Shown here piece by piece: positions 44,500 through 54,689 of a stretch of 64,000 bases of DNA. A program made the position numbers and the translations under genes. Where the stretch lies: positions 13,495,501 through 13,559,500 of the forward strand of contig JASDFA010000020.1 in assembly GCA_035772735.1 (NCBI GenBank). The letters are read 5' to 3'. The stretch comes from Datura wrightii (lineage: Eukaryota > Streptophyta > Magnoliopsida > Solanales > Solanaceae). The notes below the pieces were generated by a model. It searched no databases, was not told the DNA's origin, and saw only the letters and a program-made list of their open reading frames with translations. Position 1 is the first letter of the stretch; each line of letters begins with the position of its first letter.

Positions 44500-46275
44500 A
44501 TAGATTGTGCATTTGTGCCTTGTTCTGACCAACCTAGATTTAGAGATGCCAATCCTTGTTATTTTAGGGTCTGTGACAACTCTACTGGACCCTAAGCTGA
44601 TTGATTTTATAAAATACGAATTATTTGGATTAACATCCATCAAAACAAAAGCACCCTAGGCTAGTGAACATGTTCTTGGTGTTGGTGTTATTGGTGAAGG
44701 TGTTGTTGGTGCTGGTGTTGTTAGTGATGGTGTTGTTGGTGCTGGTGCCATTTGTGAGGTTGTTGTTGTTGAGGGTGATGTTGTTGGTAGTGGTGATGTT
44801 ATTGGTGATTAGTTTGATACCGGTGTTCATCTTGAAATTTGTGAAAGAAAATATGATCATGATGATGATCATAATAGTGGTGGATGTTGTGGAGGATATG
44901 GTGGAGTCACTCTTTTTAGTGGGTATAACATAGATCCTTCATACAGGTGGCGAAGATAATCATTTGTTGATGTCGATGCCTCTAAGATCTTTTGTCGTAC
45001 TTGTCAATGCCATACTTGTAAAAGAAATCATGATGAATTGGTTAAGAGTGTTAATGAATTGACAGTAGCTATCAACAATCTCACATCTAAGAGGGATGTC
45101 AATCCATTAAAGATGATTTCAGAGTCCTATACTCCAATTGATATTAGAAAGAGGAGAAAAGAAATTTCAAAGCCAATACTAATATTAAAGATAGAAAAGT
45201 TGCTATTCCACTTTCTTATAATGTTGGGCTAGTAAAGTTTGAGCTTAAGAAGGTGAAAATTTACAAGGTTGTAAATGGCCAAAGAAGAAGCAGCTTTACA
45301 AAATCTTCAAAGTTAAGAAGAGTAAACTAGTTCTCTACTCAATATATGAGTTATACTCAAGTAACTTCAAGATCATGATAAGCGTGACCCAGTGGTGGAT
45401 TGACTCTGTAAGTTTTCTAAGCTCAAGCTATATAATATTCTAAGTTATTGCAATTTATGTGAACAGATATAGCATAAGTTGTTCACATAAGCAATTTGTC
45501 GTAACGGATTTCATATCTGTTGTAACAAATTTCACATTCCCGTCTGTTACACAAATTTCACATACGTTTCAATAGATATTCCAACTTGTTCCAATATATA
45601 TGACATCTTTTCCAACTTATTCAACTTGTAGAAATAAAAAGTGAAATCTTTTTTTTTTAATTTTTATTTCAGTATGTTGATGAAGTCCTACTACTCATAC
45701 GTCTGAGGCACTTCAATTTTTCTGAGCACTAAGATTCTAAAGATAGAAATTTGGACCTCAACTTCTACAATAATTTTTTCTAGAGATACAAAGAGTTTTG
45801 TGACATGGCGACAACTTCGGGTGCCTTACCCTTTGATCAAATTCTTACCGAATTTAAATAGGATAAAGATATGATCGATTATTATAGAGGTAAGAGGCCC
45901 TATCCAAGTGGCTGCCAATGCATTTATGCTAAGAGGATTTTCACTATGATGAATTTGGATGTGAAATATTTTGTGACTCTTGAGCTCTTAATCGAGGAAG
46001 GAGTCATAAATGTATATGATTGCAATATTTCAGTTTATACAGATGAAAACCTCTTATGTCATATTGAATCTATCTTAGAGTTATTCCACAAGATTTTAAA
46101 ATAGAGTGTCATGTTCAATCACTTTCCAGGAGGAAAGAGTATTTTTCCCAAAATAAAGTTGATAGCGCGTGTGTGTTGTACTTACTTGCTATTATTGAGC
46201 ATTTGTTAGCTCACACTAGTTTGACAACTCCAGATACTCTGCTGAATGATAATTTTGTGGCAAGAATGTAGTGAG
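44500..46275 (+). pseudogene. Ulp1-like cysteine protease (C48) pseudogene, two exons
   Basis: Exon 1 contains a Gly/Val repeat (44666-44800), a Cys-rich CRTCQCHTCKRN, a helical NELTVAINNLTSKRD, and ESYTPIDIRKRRK. It ends with QWWIDS at donor GTAAGT (45408). After a 265-base intron exon 2 begins YVDEVLLLIRLRHF. It continues with LDLNFYNNF, MIDYYRGKRPYPSG, and VKYFVTLELLIEEGVINVYDC, then SACVLYLLAIIEHLLAH. In the His-Asp-Cys triad the His position (HF in relatives) is Tyr. Asp (YDC) and Cys (SAC) remain. Stops in both exons and the lost His make it inactive. Intact relatives would act on SUMO-type conjugates. Confidence 0.65.
45408..45672 (+). other. Intron of the Ulp1-like pseudogene
   Basis: GTAAGT donor at 45408 and TTTTTATTTCAG acceptor ending at 45672. 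Joining the flanks restores WWIDS followed by YVDEV in one frame, as in relatives. The intron holds copies of the ttgcaacagat-type repeat that fills 46540-48110. Confidence 0.65.
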
Positions 46276-46858
46276 TATAGGCTGTTGGGGTGATGTAAAA
46301 GGAATTGGAGCCATGATGTGGGGCTATGAAATTGACAATTTCTTTTGTAAATTATGGGTTGTTGTAAATTTGTATTTTTGGAAATAATTTGATATTTATA
46401 TTTTTATGTTTTAGTGAATCTGCGATGGATGATAAATATTTTATTATATTTCAAGTTTACTACTTAGTTTCATATATGTTCAGTTGTATTAAGTCATTTA
46501 TAGATTGTTCAGTAATTTCAAACAGATTCACCATCTCCTTGCTTTTTTTCAACAAATGTATGGTTTTTTGCAACAGATGTGGAACCTGTAGCAACATATT
46601 CACCTTCTGCTTGATTTTTATCAGATGGTGAATATGTTGCAATAGATGTCATCATTTGTTGCAACAAATTTTATATATGTTGCAACATATTCCTTTGCAA
46701 CAGTGTGGAATCCGTTGCAACTGATTCACCATATGTTGAAAATAATGTAATAAATTTCATATTTGTTGCAACTTATTCACCATCTGTTGAAAAAAATCAA
46801 ACAAATTCCATATAGTTGTTAAAAATTAAGCAAATGGTGAATATATTTCAATAACTAT
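46276..46858. repeat. GTTGCAAC/CAACAGATG repeat cluster, left
   Basis: No gene. From about 46540 the DNA consists of degenerate units built from tgttgcaacagatg, acatattcacc and atttcatat, on both strands. Many units contain the palindrome gttgcaac. Open frames here are chance products of the repeat. Confidence 0.7.
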
Positions 46859-47597
46859 CTAATTCATTAATAATATTATTGAGTTATAAATTGATCACTA
46901 AATATGGTTAAATATCATTGTTGATCATTAAACATGGTTAAATGAAGTAGTTCACATCAAATTACTCCAAATAGGATGACCACACTTAGTTGATCATCTA
47001 TCATGATGAATTTGAATGTCTAATTCATCAAGAATATTATTGATTTATAAATTAATAACTAAATATAGTTAAATATCATTATTGATCACTAAATGTGGTT
47101 AAATGAAGTAGTTCACATTAAATTACTCCAATAAGAATGACTACACTTAGTTGCTCATCTATCATGATGAATTTGAATGTCTAATTCATTAAAAATGTTA
47201 TTGAGTTATCAATTGATCATTAAATATAGTTAAATACCATTATTGATTATTAAAATGGTTAAATAAAATAGTTCACATCAAATCACTTCAATTAGGATGA
47301 CTACTCTTAGTTGATCATCTATCATGATGATTTGAATGTCAAATTCATTAAGAATGTAATCAAGTAATAAACCGATTACTAAATATAATTAAATATTATT
47401 TTTTATCATTAAACATGATTAAATGAAGCAGTTCACATTAAATCACTCCAATTAGGACGACTACACTTAGTTGATCATCTATCATGATGAATTTGAATAT
47501 CTAATTCATTAAGGATGTTATTGAATTATAACTTGATTACTAAATCTGATTGAATATTATTGTTGATCATTAAATATGGTTAAATGAAGCAATTTTC
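46859..47597. repeat. 161-base tandem repeat array, about 4.6 copies
   Basis: Units start with ctaattcatt at 46859, 47020, 47181, 47340 (caaattcatt) and 47501, so the period is 159-161. Each carries ggttaaat, agtagttcacat, cacttagttgatcatctatcatgatga. The last copy is partial. Copies differ at scattered positions. The array is very AT-rich. Confidence 0.88.
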
Positions 47598-48265
47598 AAC
47601 ATAAATTAATGATTATTTTCAACATAGATGTTGAATTATTTACAACAGATAAGACATCTGTTGGAACATATTCAAAATCTGTTTGATTACTCCCAACAGA
47701 TGGTGAATATGTTGCAAAAAATATGGTATCTGTTTCAACAGATGTGGCATCTGTTTTATTATTTTATATTAGATATGGATAAGTTGCAACAAATTTCATA
47801 TCTGTTACAACAAATTTAACATCTGTTGTAACAGATGATGACATCTATTGCAACTTATTCACCATTTATTGAAAATCAAGAAAATGGTGAATCTCTTGCA
47901 ACATATTCCATATTTGTTGTAATAAATGATGACATTTGTTGCAACATATTCACCATCTTCTTGATTTTCAACCGATGGTGAATATAGTTCCACAAACTTC
48001 ACATCTATTGCAACAGATGATGTATTCACCATGATTTGAAAATCAAGCAGATTGTGAATATACTGTAACAGATTTAAAATCTGTTGCAATTTATTTCATA
48101 TTTGTTGGATTGATTTTCAGTAGATTAGAAATTTGTAATAAGACAGCGCAGTGCAATATTAACAAAACCATATAAACCAAGTTCATATATACCAAGAACT
48201 AAAATATCATAAAACACAAGTTTAGAAACAACCAACAATAGTAATTACTATTATTATTAATAACT
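47598..48265. repeat. GTTGCAAC/CAACAGATG repeat cluster, right
   Basis: The same degenerate unit as in 46540-46850 and in the Ulp1-like intron, in both orientations, up to about 48115. Anonymous AT-rich sequence follows. Confidence 0.7.
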
Positions 48266-48506
48266 ATGGAGCAGTTCGATCTGGGTATGTAGTTCTTTTG
48301 TGGCCAACCATTTTACATATAGAGCACTTATTTTCTCTCATGGGAAATGATTCCCAATTCCACGCCTCCTCTTTGTTTGTCTTCTTCTCGATTTTCTTGG
48401 GTCCACATGTGGAGGAGGTATTTCTCTCCCTAAAATCTCCAAAGGAACATTAAATTCAGAGATTCTTCAATAGGCACGAGATGAATTTCCTCCCACAGTA
48501 TGCAAT
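48266..48506 (-). pseudogene. MULE transposase C-terminal remnant
   Basis: On the minus strand the translation reads KEEAWNWESFPMRENKC and then a knuckle SICKMVGHKRTTY, which matches the C-x2-C-x4-H-x4-C knuckle at the end of MULE transposases with the last Cys replaced by Tyr. The catalytic part would lie to the right, beyond the B insertion, and is absent. Orientation is convergent with the Ulp1-like gene. Confidence 0.5.
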
Positions 48507-50892
48507 TGTAATGCCCCGAAAACTCAAAGACTAGATCCGAGACATAAATCAGAAAATCTAGAAAATATACAGAAATTTTCACAGAACGACTCACCTAACG
48601 GGTCGTAGAGAGACCTAACGACCCATTTGGTCAGTCGTGGGAAAGAGGTTTAAGAATTTATAAGGAGAGACAACGTACCCAATGGAAGACCTCATGAGTC
48701 GTGGTCAGTCACCACGACCTGTTAGGTCATTCGTGAGCAGGCCGGGTCAGGAATTTAAATAGTTGGGCAGTGTACATGATGGATGGTGACCACGAGTCGT
48801 GGTCACCAGTAACAACTCGTTAGGTCCCCCGTTACCAACCCTAGACAATTGTCAGGCAGTACACCTAACGAGTGTCACCACGAGTCGTGGTCACTGACCA
48901 CGACCCAATAGGGTCACTTGACAGTTTTTCCTGCGACTTTCTAAGGGCTATTTAGTAACTTCCTATTCTCCTAAACTTCAAACTATGTCATTTTAGTCAT
49001 AGTTTAAGACCTATTAGTGGAGAAAAATGGTTCTTTCCTCATTCCCACTCTAAGTTTTCAGAAAAGTCATCGTAAGCACTCCTCTCAAGAACCCTTCAAG
49101 CAAGCCTAGGGTTTTCCTCCATTGCAGCATTCTAGGTTTTCTCCTTCAAGAAACTTCAACTCAGGTATGTGGAAATTCAACAAGGGAAATTGTTCTTTCC
49201 TTGTATCGCCCAAAACCCTCCTATAGTTTCTCTATCAGTTTTAGCCCTGAGTTTTCGAATACAAAGAAATTATATGTTAATTTAAAATATAATGATATCC
49301 TTGCTTCTTATTGATATGATCTCCATCAATTCTTACCTGAAATGTTGATGTCTTGCCAAAGTGAATTTAAGCCCTAAATTTTGAGTAAAGACTATTTGTG
49401 TATTAAATTCCGTCAAGTTTGTGAAGTGTGATTTGGACTGAATTTTCTAGTATTCTTATTATTTATATGTTGAGTAAATACTCCATTGATAATAATGATT
49501 TTTGCCTTTTCGGATAAGATTTCTTTAATTCATGAAATTTTTCCATATTATGGAATTTCCGTGTTGTTGGAATGTGTTGAGTTCTCTATTAGCTTCTTAG
49601 TAGTTTAGTTTAGTTAGAATGTAGAGCCTATTTAGAACTATTCAGAATTTTTCAATTGAATAGTTTGACGTTAGTCTTTTTTCGAGGTGTCAGTGGTGCC
49701 TCCCAGTTATCAGAATTAGACTCAAAACGCAGTTTCTTTGGTCCACTAGGCGGTCATGACACTTTATATAAACAACTCTGACAAGCCTCAGGACCCCAGA
49801 CAGATTACAGTTTGTTCTTAGATGGTTACGACGCTTCTACATAAGCAGCTCTGACCAGTCTAGAACCCAGTTTCAGAATCTGGTCCGATACAACTCTCAC
49901 GGTAGTTTCAGTCATTGATCCCTGACTAGTCTTGGACCCCAGTTTTGAGCTATCAGCTTAGTACGCAGTTTAGGATTACTAGTTAAAGTAGGACTTAGCA
50001 CCGAGTGGACTGGTGTTCCAACACACCTAGGTTCCCAAAACTACATTGCCAGCGAAGGTTACAATATTTATTGGCCTGATTGGCCCCAGACTTATGTGAT
50101 CACCCAGTTCATGCCTTTATATCCTGGAAAGGTATATTGGGTCCTACCGGTGGGGTGTATACATTGGATTCCACATCTAACTCACGTGGTTATATGTCGG
50201 TTATAAACTCTCCCACTAGTCAGTCCAATCCATTTTCAGAATAAGAAGCTTAGTTCAGTTCCAATTCTATCAGTTTAGCCCAGTTCAGTACAGTATTTCA
50301 GACTTAGGACGTGTCTTTAACCATCAGACAAGGTCATCTTGACCATTTCAGTTTATTTCAGTAGTTCAATTCAGTTTACTTGTTGGTCATTGCATGTCAT
50401 TCCAGTTCAGAATGTATATTCACTTATATTTTATCCCACTTACTCAGTACATTCAAAGTACTGACACATACTTTTATGTTGTATCGTTTCATGATACAGT
50501 TGCAGGTTCTCAGACTCAGCATTGTTAGTCGTCGTGGTTCTGTTTCTCCACCTCAACAGTTGAAGTGTGAGTCCTTTTCATTCAAGGACCTTATTTCATT
50601 TCTTCCAATTAGTTCATTATTTTTAGCTATACTTAAAGTTAGTTGGGGCTTTGTCTCAGCAACTCATTAGTTAGAGAGCTTTCAGACACAGAATTAATTT
50701 CATATTTCAGATGTTCTTAAACTTTATGTTTTCAGTTTTATTTTCATAAAATCTTTTATGCTATTATTTCAAAGCTTCCGCTATATTTGTTTTACTTAGA
50801 ATACCAGTGTATGATAGACCAGGGGTTGATTTGGGGTTACTTGTGGCTTCAAGTACCGTATCTCGTCCAGGGTGTAGACTCGGGGCATGACA
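48507..50892 (+). repeat. 5' LTR of element B
   Basis: A 2,386-base LTR from tgtaatgcccc to ggggcatgaca. U3 carries the palindromic array (48595-48915). It also holds tcaggtatgtgg near 49162, which looks like a splice donor inside the leader. No coding sequence. Confidence 0.92.
48595..48915 (+). promoter_or_regulatory. Palindromic CACGANTCGTG array in U3 of B
   Basis: Repeated units such as cacgagtcgtggtcac, aacgggtcgt and cgactcgtt occur about every 20-40 bases. Arrays also occur in E (4537-4960), A (28018-28300), J (43700-44030) and the 3' LTR of B (58469-58810). The symmetry suggests protein binding sites; this is an inference. Confidence 0.55.
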
Positions 50893-50896
50893 AACT

Positions 50897-50908
50897 TGGT
50901 ATCAGAGA
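50897..50908 (+). other. Primer binding site, initiator tRNA-Met (element B)
   Basis: tggtatcagaga, differing from the perfect site TGGTATCAGAGC in the last base. It lies 4 bases after the LTR. Confidence 0.88.
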
Positions 50909-51114
50909 ACTAGGTTTAGAGTATCCTCGGAATGCCTGAAAGCTGCATCGAGTAGAGTCCTTTTCATGGGTGTGAAGCGCGCCACACTTATGATGAGGAG
51001 GCTATGCGATGTTATTAGGAAAAACTCTCTTTTGTTCATACTCTTTATCATGCATTAAATTTCAAACCCAGAAACATCCTTCTAACTCGTTCTCTATTTT
51101 GTTTTAGTGAATCA

Positions 51115-52169
51115 TGCCTCCTGGACACGGTAATGGAAAAACGGTCGGTAATGCCAACAGACCCCAAACAGTTACCAACCAGGTGAACCAGCAGGTGGTG
51201 TCGATGAACACCAACAAGTCTGCAGCAGCTGTGAGGGTGCAGGACTTCACCCGTATGGACCCTCCATCCTTTCAGGGATCCAAAGTTGGGGAGGATCCCC
51301 AAGAGTTCGTGGATGAGGTCATGAAAATTACCTGCATATGGGTGTTAGCTCCTCTGAAAGTATTGACCTAGTATCCTACCAGCTAAAAAGGGTATCTCAT
51401 ATCTGGTATGAACAATGGAAAGAGGGGACGCCAGCGGGAGTAGGACCAGTGGAGTGGGAAGAGTTCCACACAGCTTTCTTGGACATATTTTTCCTCGGGA
51501 GTTGAGGGAAGCAAAGATGGAGGAGTTTATGAATTTGAGACAGTGCAACAGAACCGTAGAGGTGTATGCTCTGGAGTTTACTAGGTTGTCTAAGTATGCT
51601 CTAGAGATGGTAGCTGAGCCAAAGGCTCGCATATTGAAATTTGTGAGCGGGATGTCAAATCTGGTCCTCAAAGAGTGCAGGACAGCAATGTTGATTAAAG
51701 ATATGGACCTCTCCAGCTTGATTGTCTATGCCCAGCAGATTGAGGCTGAAAAGCTGAAGGATATGGAGCGAAATAACAAAGGGCAAGGACTGGCCGGTCA
51801 GATTATGGCCATCAGAGGTCTAGCTGTAGTAGCCGCCCACAACAGCAACAATAGCAGAGAGCCCCAGCACCCAATTTAGCCAGCATCCCAACCTTTCAGT
51901 TCCACCAGGATCAGAAGGGTGGGTCATCTGGCACTCAGTATTAGACCCACAACACTGGGGACATGTATCTATCTTGCCTCAATTGTGGCAAGAACCACCC
52001 GGGAGAGTGCCTTCAGGGTCGAGAACGCTGTTTCGATTATGGACATCTTGGACATCGGCTTAGGGAGTGCCCATTAGCCGAGCGAGGGAAATCCCAATTC
52101 ACCATATCATCATCTCCAACAGGTCGACCAGCCCAGCAGGCTAATACATCAGGTACAGATGACGATTAA
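51115..52169 (+). pseudogene. Chromovirus gag (element B)
   Basis: Starts at ATG 51115 (MPPGHGNGKTVG), then VQDFTRMDPPSFQG and the gag core EFMNLRQCNRTVEVYALEF, LSKYALEMV and SLIVYAQQIEAEKL. At 51973-52074 come two knuckles: CLNCGKNHPGEC and CFDYGHLGHRLREC, where the second Cys of the latter is Tyr. Frame changes near 51340 and 51485 and a TAG near 51877 disrupt it. It is the best-preserved chromovirus gag in the window and the reference for E and A. Confidence 0.88.
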
Positions 52170-52640
52170 CATCAAAATTGCTTCTATACTTTGTCTTCCC
52201 GTCAAGATCAAGAGAGCTCACCTGGCGTAGTCACGGGTATGTTACGTCTCTTTCATCTAGACGTGTTCTAGATCCAGTAGCTAGTCTTTTATTCGTGACT
52301 CCTTACATACCAGTCCGGTTCAATATCGATCTAGAGGTCCTCTCAGAACCATTCTCAGTCTCCACCCCAGTTGGCAAGTCAGTTAGAGCCAGTCGGGTGT
52401 ATAGAAATTTCCCAGTCTCAGTGCTGAATAAAGTCATCCCAATTGACCTTGTAGAGTTATATATGGTTGATTTGACCTTATCCTTAGCATGGATTGGTTA
52501 CACTCCTACTATGCCTTAGTTGATTGCAGAACTAGAGTTGTCAAGCTTCAATTTCCAAATGAACCAGTGTTAGAATGAACGGGCAGCAGTTCAACCCCTA
52601 AGGGTAGGTTTATTTACTACCTTAAGGCCCAGAAACTCAT
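52170..52640 (+). pseudogene. Aspartic protease (element B)
   Basis: The active-site region reads VLDPVASLLFVTPY; relatives (and E) have D-P-G-A. The Gly of the D-x-G motif is Val. It continues with VGKSVRASRVYRNFPV and DLVELYMVDLTLSLAW. A TAG near 52518 ends the frame. The enzyme is inactive by frame breaks and probably by the active-site change. Confidence 0.8.
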
Positions 52641-54067
52641 CTCTAAAGGATGTATTTATCATTTAGTTCAGATCAAGAATTCCAACTTTGAGACCCCAAC
52701 TACCCGATCGGTTCCAGTGGTCAGCGAGTTCCCAGATGTTTTTTCTTGAGGATCTTCCTGGAGTTCCCCTGAATGGAAAATAGACTTCGGAATAGACCTC
52801 CTCCCAGATACTCATCCTATCTCCATACCTCCTTACAGAATGGCTCCAGCTGAGCTTAGGGAGTTGAAGGAGTAACTGAAAGATCTTCTTGAATAGGGTT
52901 TTATCAGGCCCAACATCTCCCCCTGGGGTATTCCAGTGTTATTCGTGCATAAGAAAGACGACACCCTCAGAATGTGCATAGATTACCGTCAACTGGACAA
53001 GGTCACAACCAAGAATAAGTTTCCCCTACCCAGAATTGACGACCTGTTTGACCAACTTCAAGGAGCCAGCTGTTTCTCAAAAGTTAATCTCAGGTCAGGG
53101 TACCATCAGCTAAGGGTCAGAGAGTGTGACATATTGAAAACAACATTCAGAACTCGGTATGATCACTACGAGTTTGTGGTGATGTGCTTTGGGCTAACAA
53201 ACGCCCTAGTAGCCTTCATGGATTTGATGAACAGAGTCTTCAAGCCGTATTTGGATATATTTGTCATTGTGCTCATCGACGACATTCTGGTATACTCCAG
53301 AAATGAGGAAGAGCATGCCAATCCCCTAAGATTAGCGTTATAGATACTCAGAGACCGCCAGTTATTCGCCAAGTTCAGCACGTGAGAATTCTGGTTAAAG
53401 TCTGAGACATTCTTAGGTCATGTGGTCGCGGGTGAAGGAATTCATGTTGATCCTCACAAGATAGCAGGAGTGATAGACTGGCCCAGACCTATATCTCCTA
53501 CAAAAATTAGGAGTTTCCTGGGCTTGGCGTGTTATTACCGATGGTTTGTGGAAGGTTACTCCTCTATAGGATCCCCTCTGACTAAGTTAACTCAGAAGAA
53601 AATGAAATTTCAGTGGTCGGATGCGTGTGCGAAAAGTTGCCAGGAGTTGAAGACTCGACTTACTACTGCTCTAGTTTTGACCTTGCCAGAAGGAACAGAT
53701 GGGTTGGTTGTCTATTGTGAAGCTTCCCGAATTGGACTCGGATACAGCGGGGTAAGGTGATAGCCTACTCCTCCAGACAGCTCAAAGTTCATGATAAGAA
53801 CTATCCAACTCATGACTTGAAGTTGGCAGCGGTGGTGTTGTACTAAAAATATGGAGACATTACCTATATGGGGCTCACGTGGATGTATTTACGGATCATA
53901 AGAGCCTTCAGTATGTGTTGAGTCAGAAGGACCTAAATCTTCGACAGAGAAGGTGGTTAGAGCTATTAAAAGACTATGACATGAGTGTGTTGTATCACCC
54001 GGGTAAAGCCAATGTGGTGGTCGATACCCTAAGTAGATTGTCTATGGGGAGTGTAGCTCATGTTTAA
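52641..54067 (+). pseudogene. Reverse transcriptase and RNase H (element B)
   Basis: RT motifs in order: SEFPDVF, PPYRMAPAELRELKE with a stop, NISPWGIPVLFVHKKD, MCIDYRQLDKVT, LRSGYHQLRV, FVVMCFGLTNA and the catalytic VLIDDILVYS (F-I-D-D in most relatives). After a TAG at 53341 the connection domain reads FLGHVVAGEGI and RSFLGLACYYRWFVEGYS. RNase H has VVYCEASRIGLG, where the first catalytic Asp is Glu, then VFTDHKSLQYVL and VVVDTLSRLSMG. Several stops and one shift near 53745 inactivate it. Confidence 0.88.
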
Positions 54068-54082
54068 GAGGGAAAGAAACAA

Positions 54083-54684
54083 ATGGTGATGGATATCCAC
54101 CGGCTAGCCCGATTGGGGGTACAATTAGTGGAGTCAGCTAAGGGTGGAGTAGTAATGCAAAGTGGGTCAGGTTCTTCATTAGTTATGGAAGTCAAGTCCA
54201 GACAGGATGAGGACCCCATCTTACTTAAGCTTAAGGGAGTAATTCTCAGAAAAGGGTGCTCCGTTACCAGGGCAGGTTGTATGTACTGAATGTTGGTGAG
54301 TTGAGACAACAGATATAGGCTTAAGCACATAGTTCTAGATATTCCATTCACCCTGGTGCTATTAAGATGTACCGTAATTTACGGGATGTTTACTGGTGGA
54401 ACGACATGAAAAGAGATATCGCTGAATTTGAAGCTAAGTACCCGAACTGTAAGCAAGTCAAGGTAGAACACCATAGACTAGGAGGTATGACCCAGGATAT
54501 CAGCATACCCACATGGAAATGGGAAGAAGTAAACATGGACTTCATTACGGGTCTACCTCGGACTCGTCGGCAGCATGACTCAATCTGGGTAGTAGTAGAC
54601 TAGATGACTAAGTCAACACATTTTCTCCCAGTCAAAATCACAAATTCAGTTGAGGACTATGATAAACTTAATATCCGAGAGATG
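54083..54684 (+). pseudogene. Integrase N-terminal half (element B)
   Basis: Begins with EVKSRQDEDPILLKLKG, then the HHCC zinc domain (HPGAIKMYRNLRDVYWW, KYPNCKQVK; the first Cys is Tyr). The catalytic core starts with NMDFITGLPRTRR (first Asp of the DDE triad). A TAG follows VVVD at 54601. The reading is broken at 54689 by LTR F and resumes at 57262. Confidence 0.85.
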
Positions 54685-54689
54685 GTTAG

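Larger units (their letters stand above)
44366..48506. mobile_element. Mutator-like element (MULE) remnant with Ulp1-like gene
   Basis: Contains a Ulp1-like protease pseudogene on the + strand, a transposase C-terminal zinc-knuckle remnant on the - strand, and between them ~2 kb of tandem and palindromic repeats. MULEs carrying Ulp1-type (C48) genes are known in plants. The ends are lost: K on the left and the B LTR on the right cut it, so no terminal inverted repeat can be checked. Confidence 0.6.

Noticed and set aside
44630..44933. A hydrophobic VLLVLV-rich + strand frame as a membrane protein
   Set aside because: It is an alternate frame of a Gly/Val repeat that belongs to exon 1 of the Ulp1-like pseudogene.
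46276..48115. Short repeats considered as a CRISPR array
   Set aside because: Units are degenerate, in both orientations, without uniform spacers, and the DNA is clearly plant nuclear.
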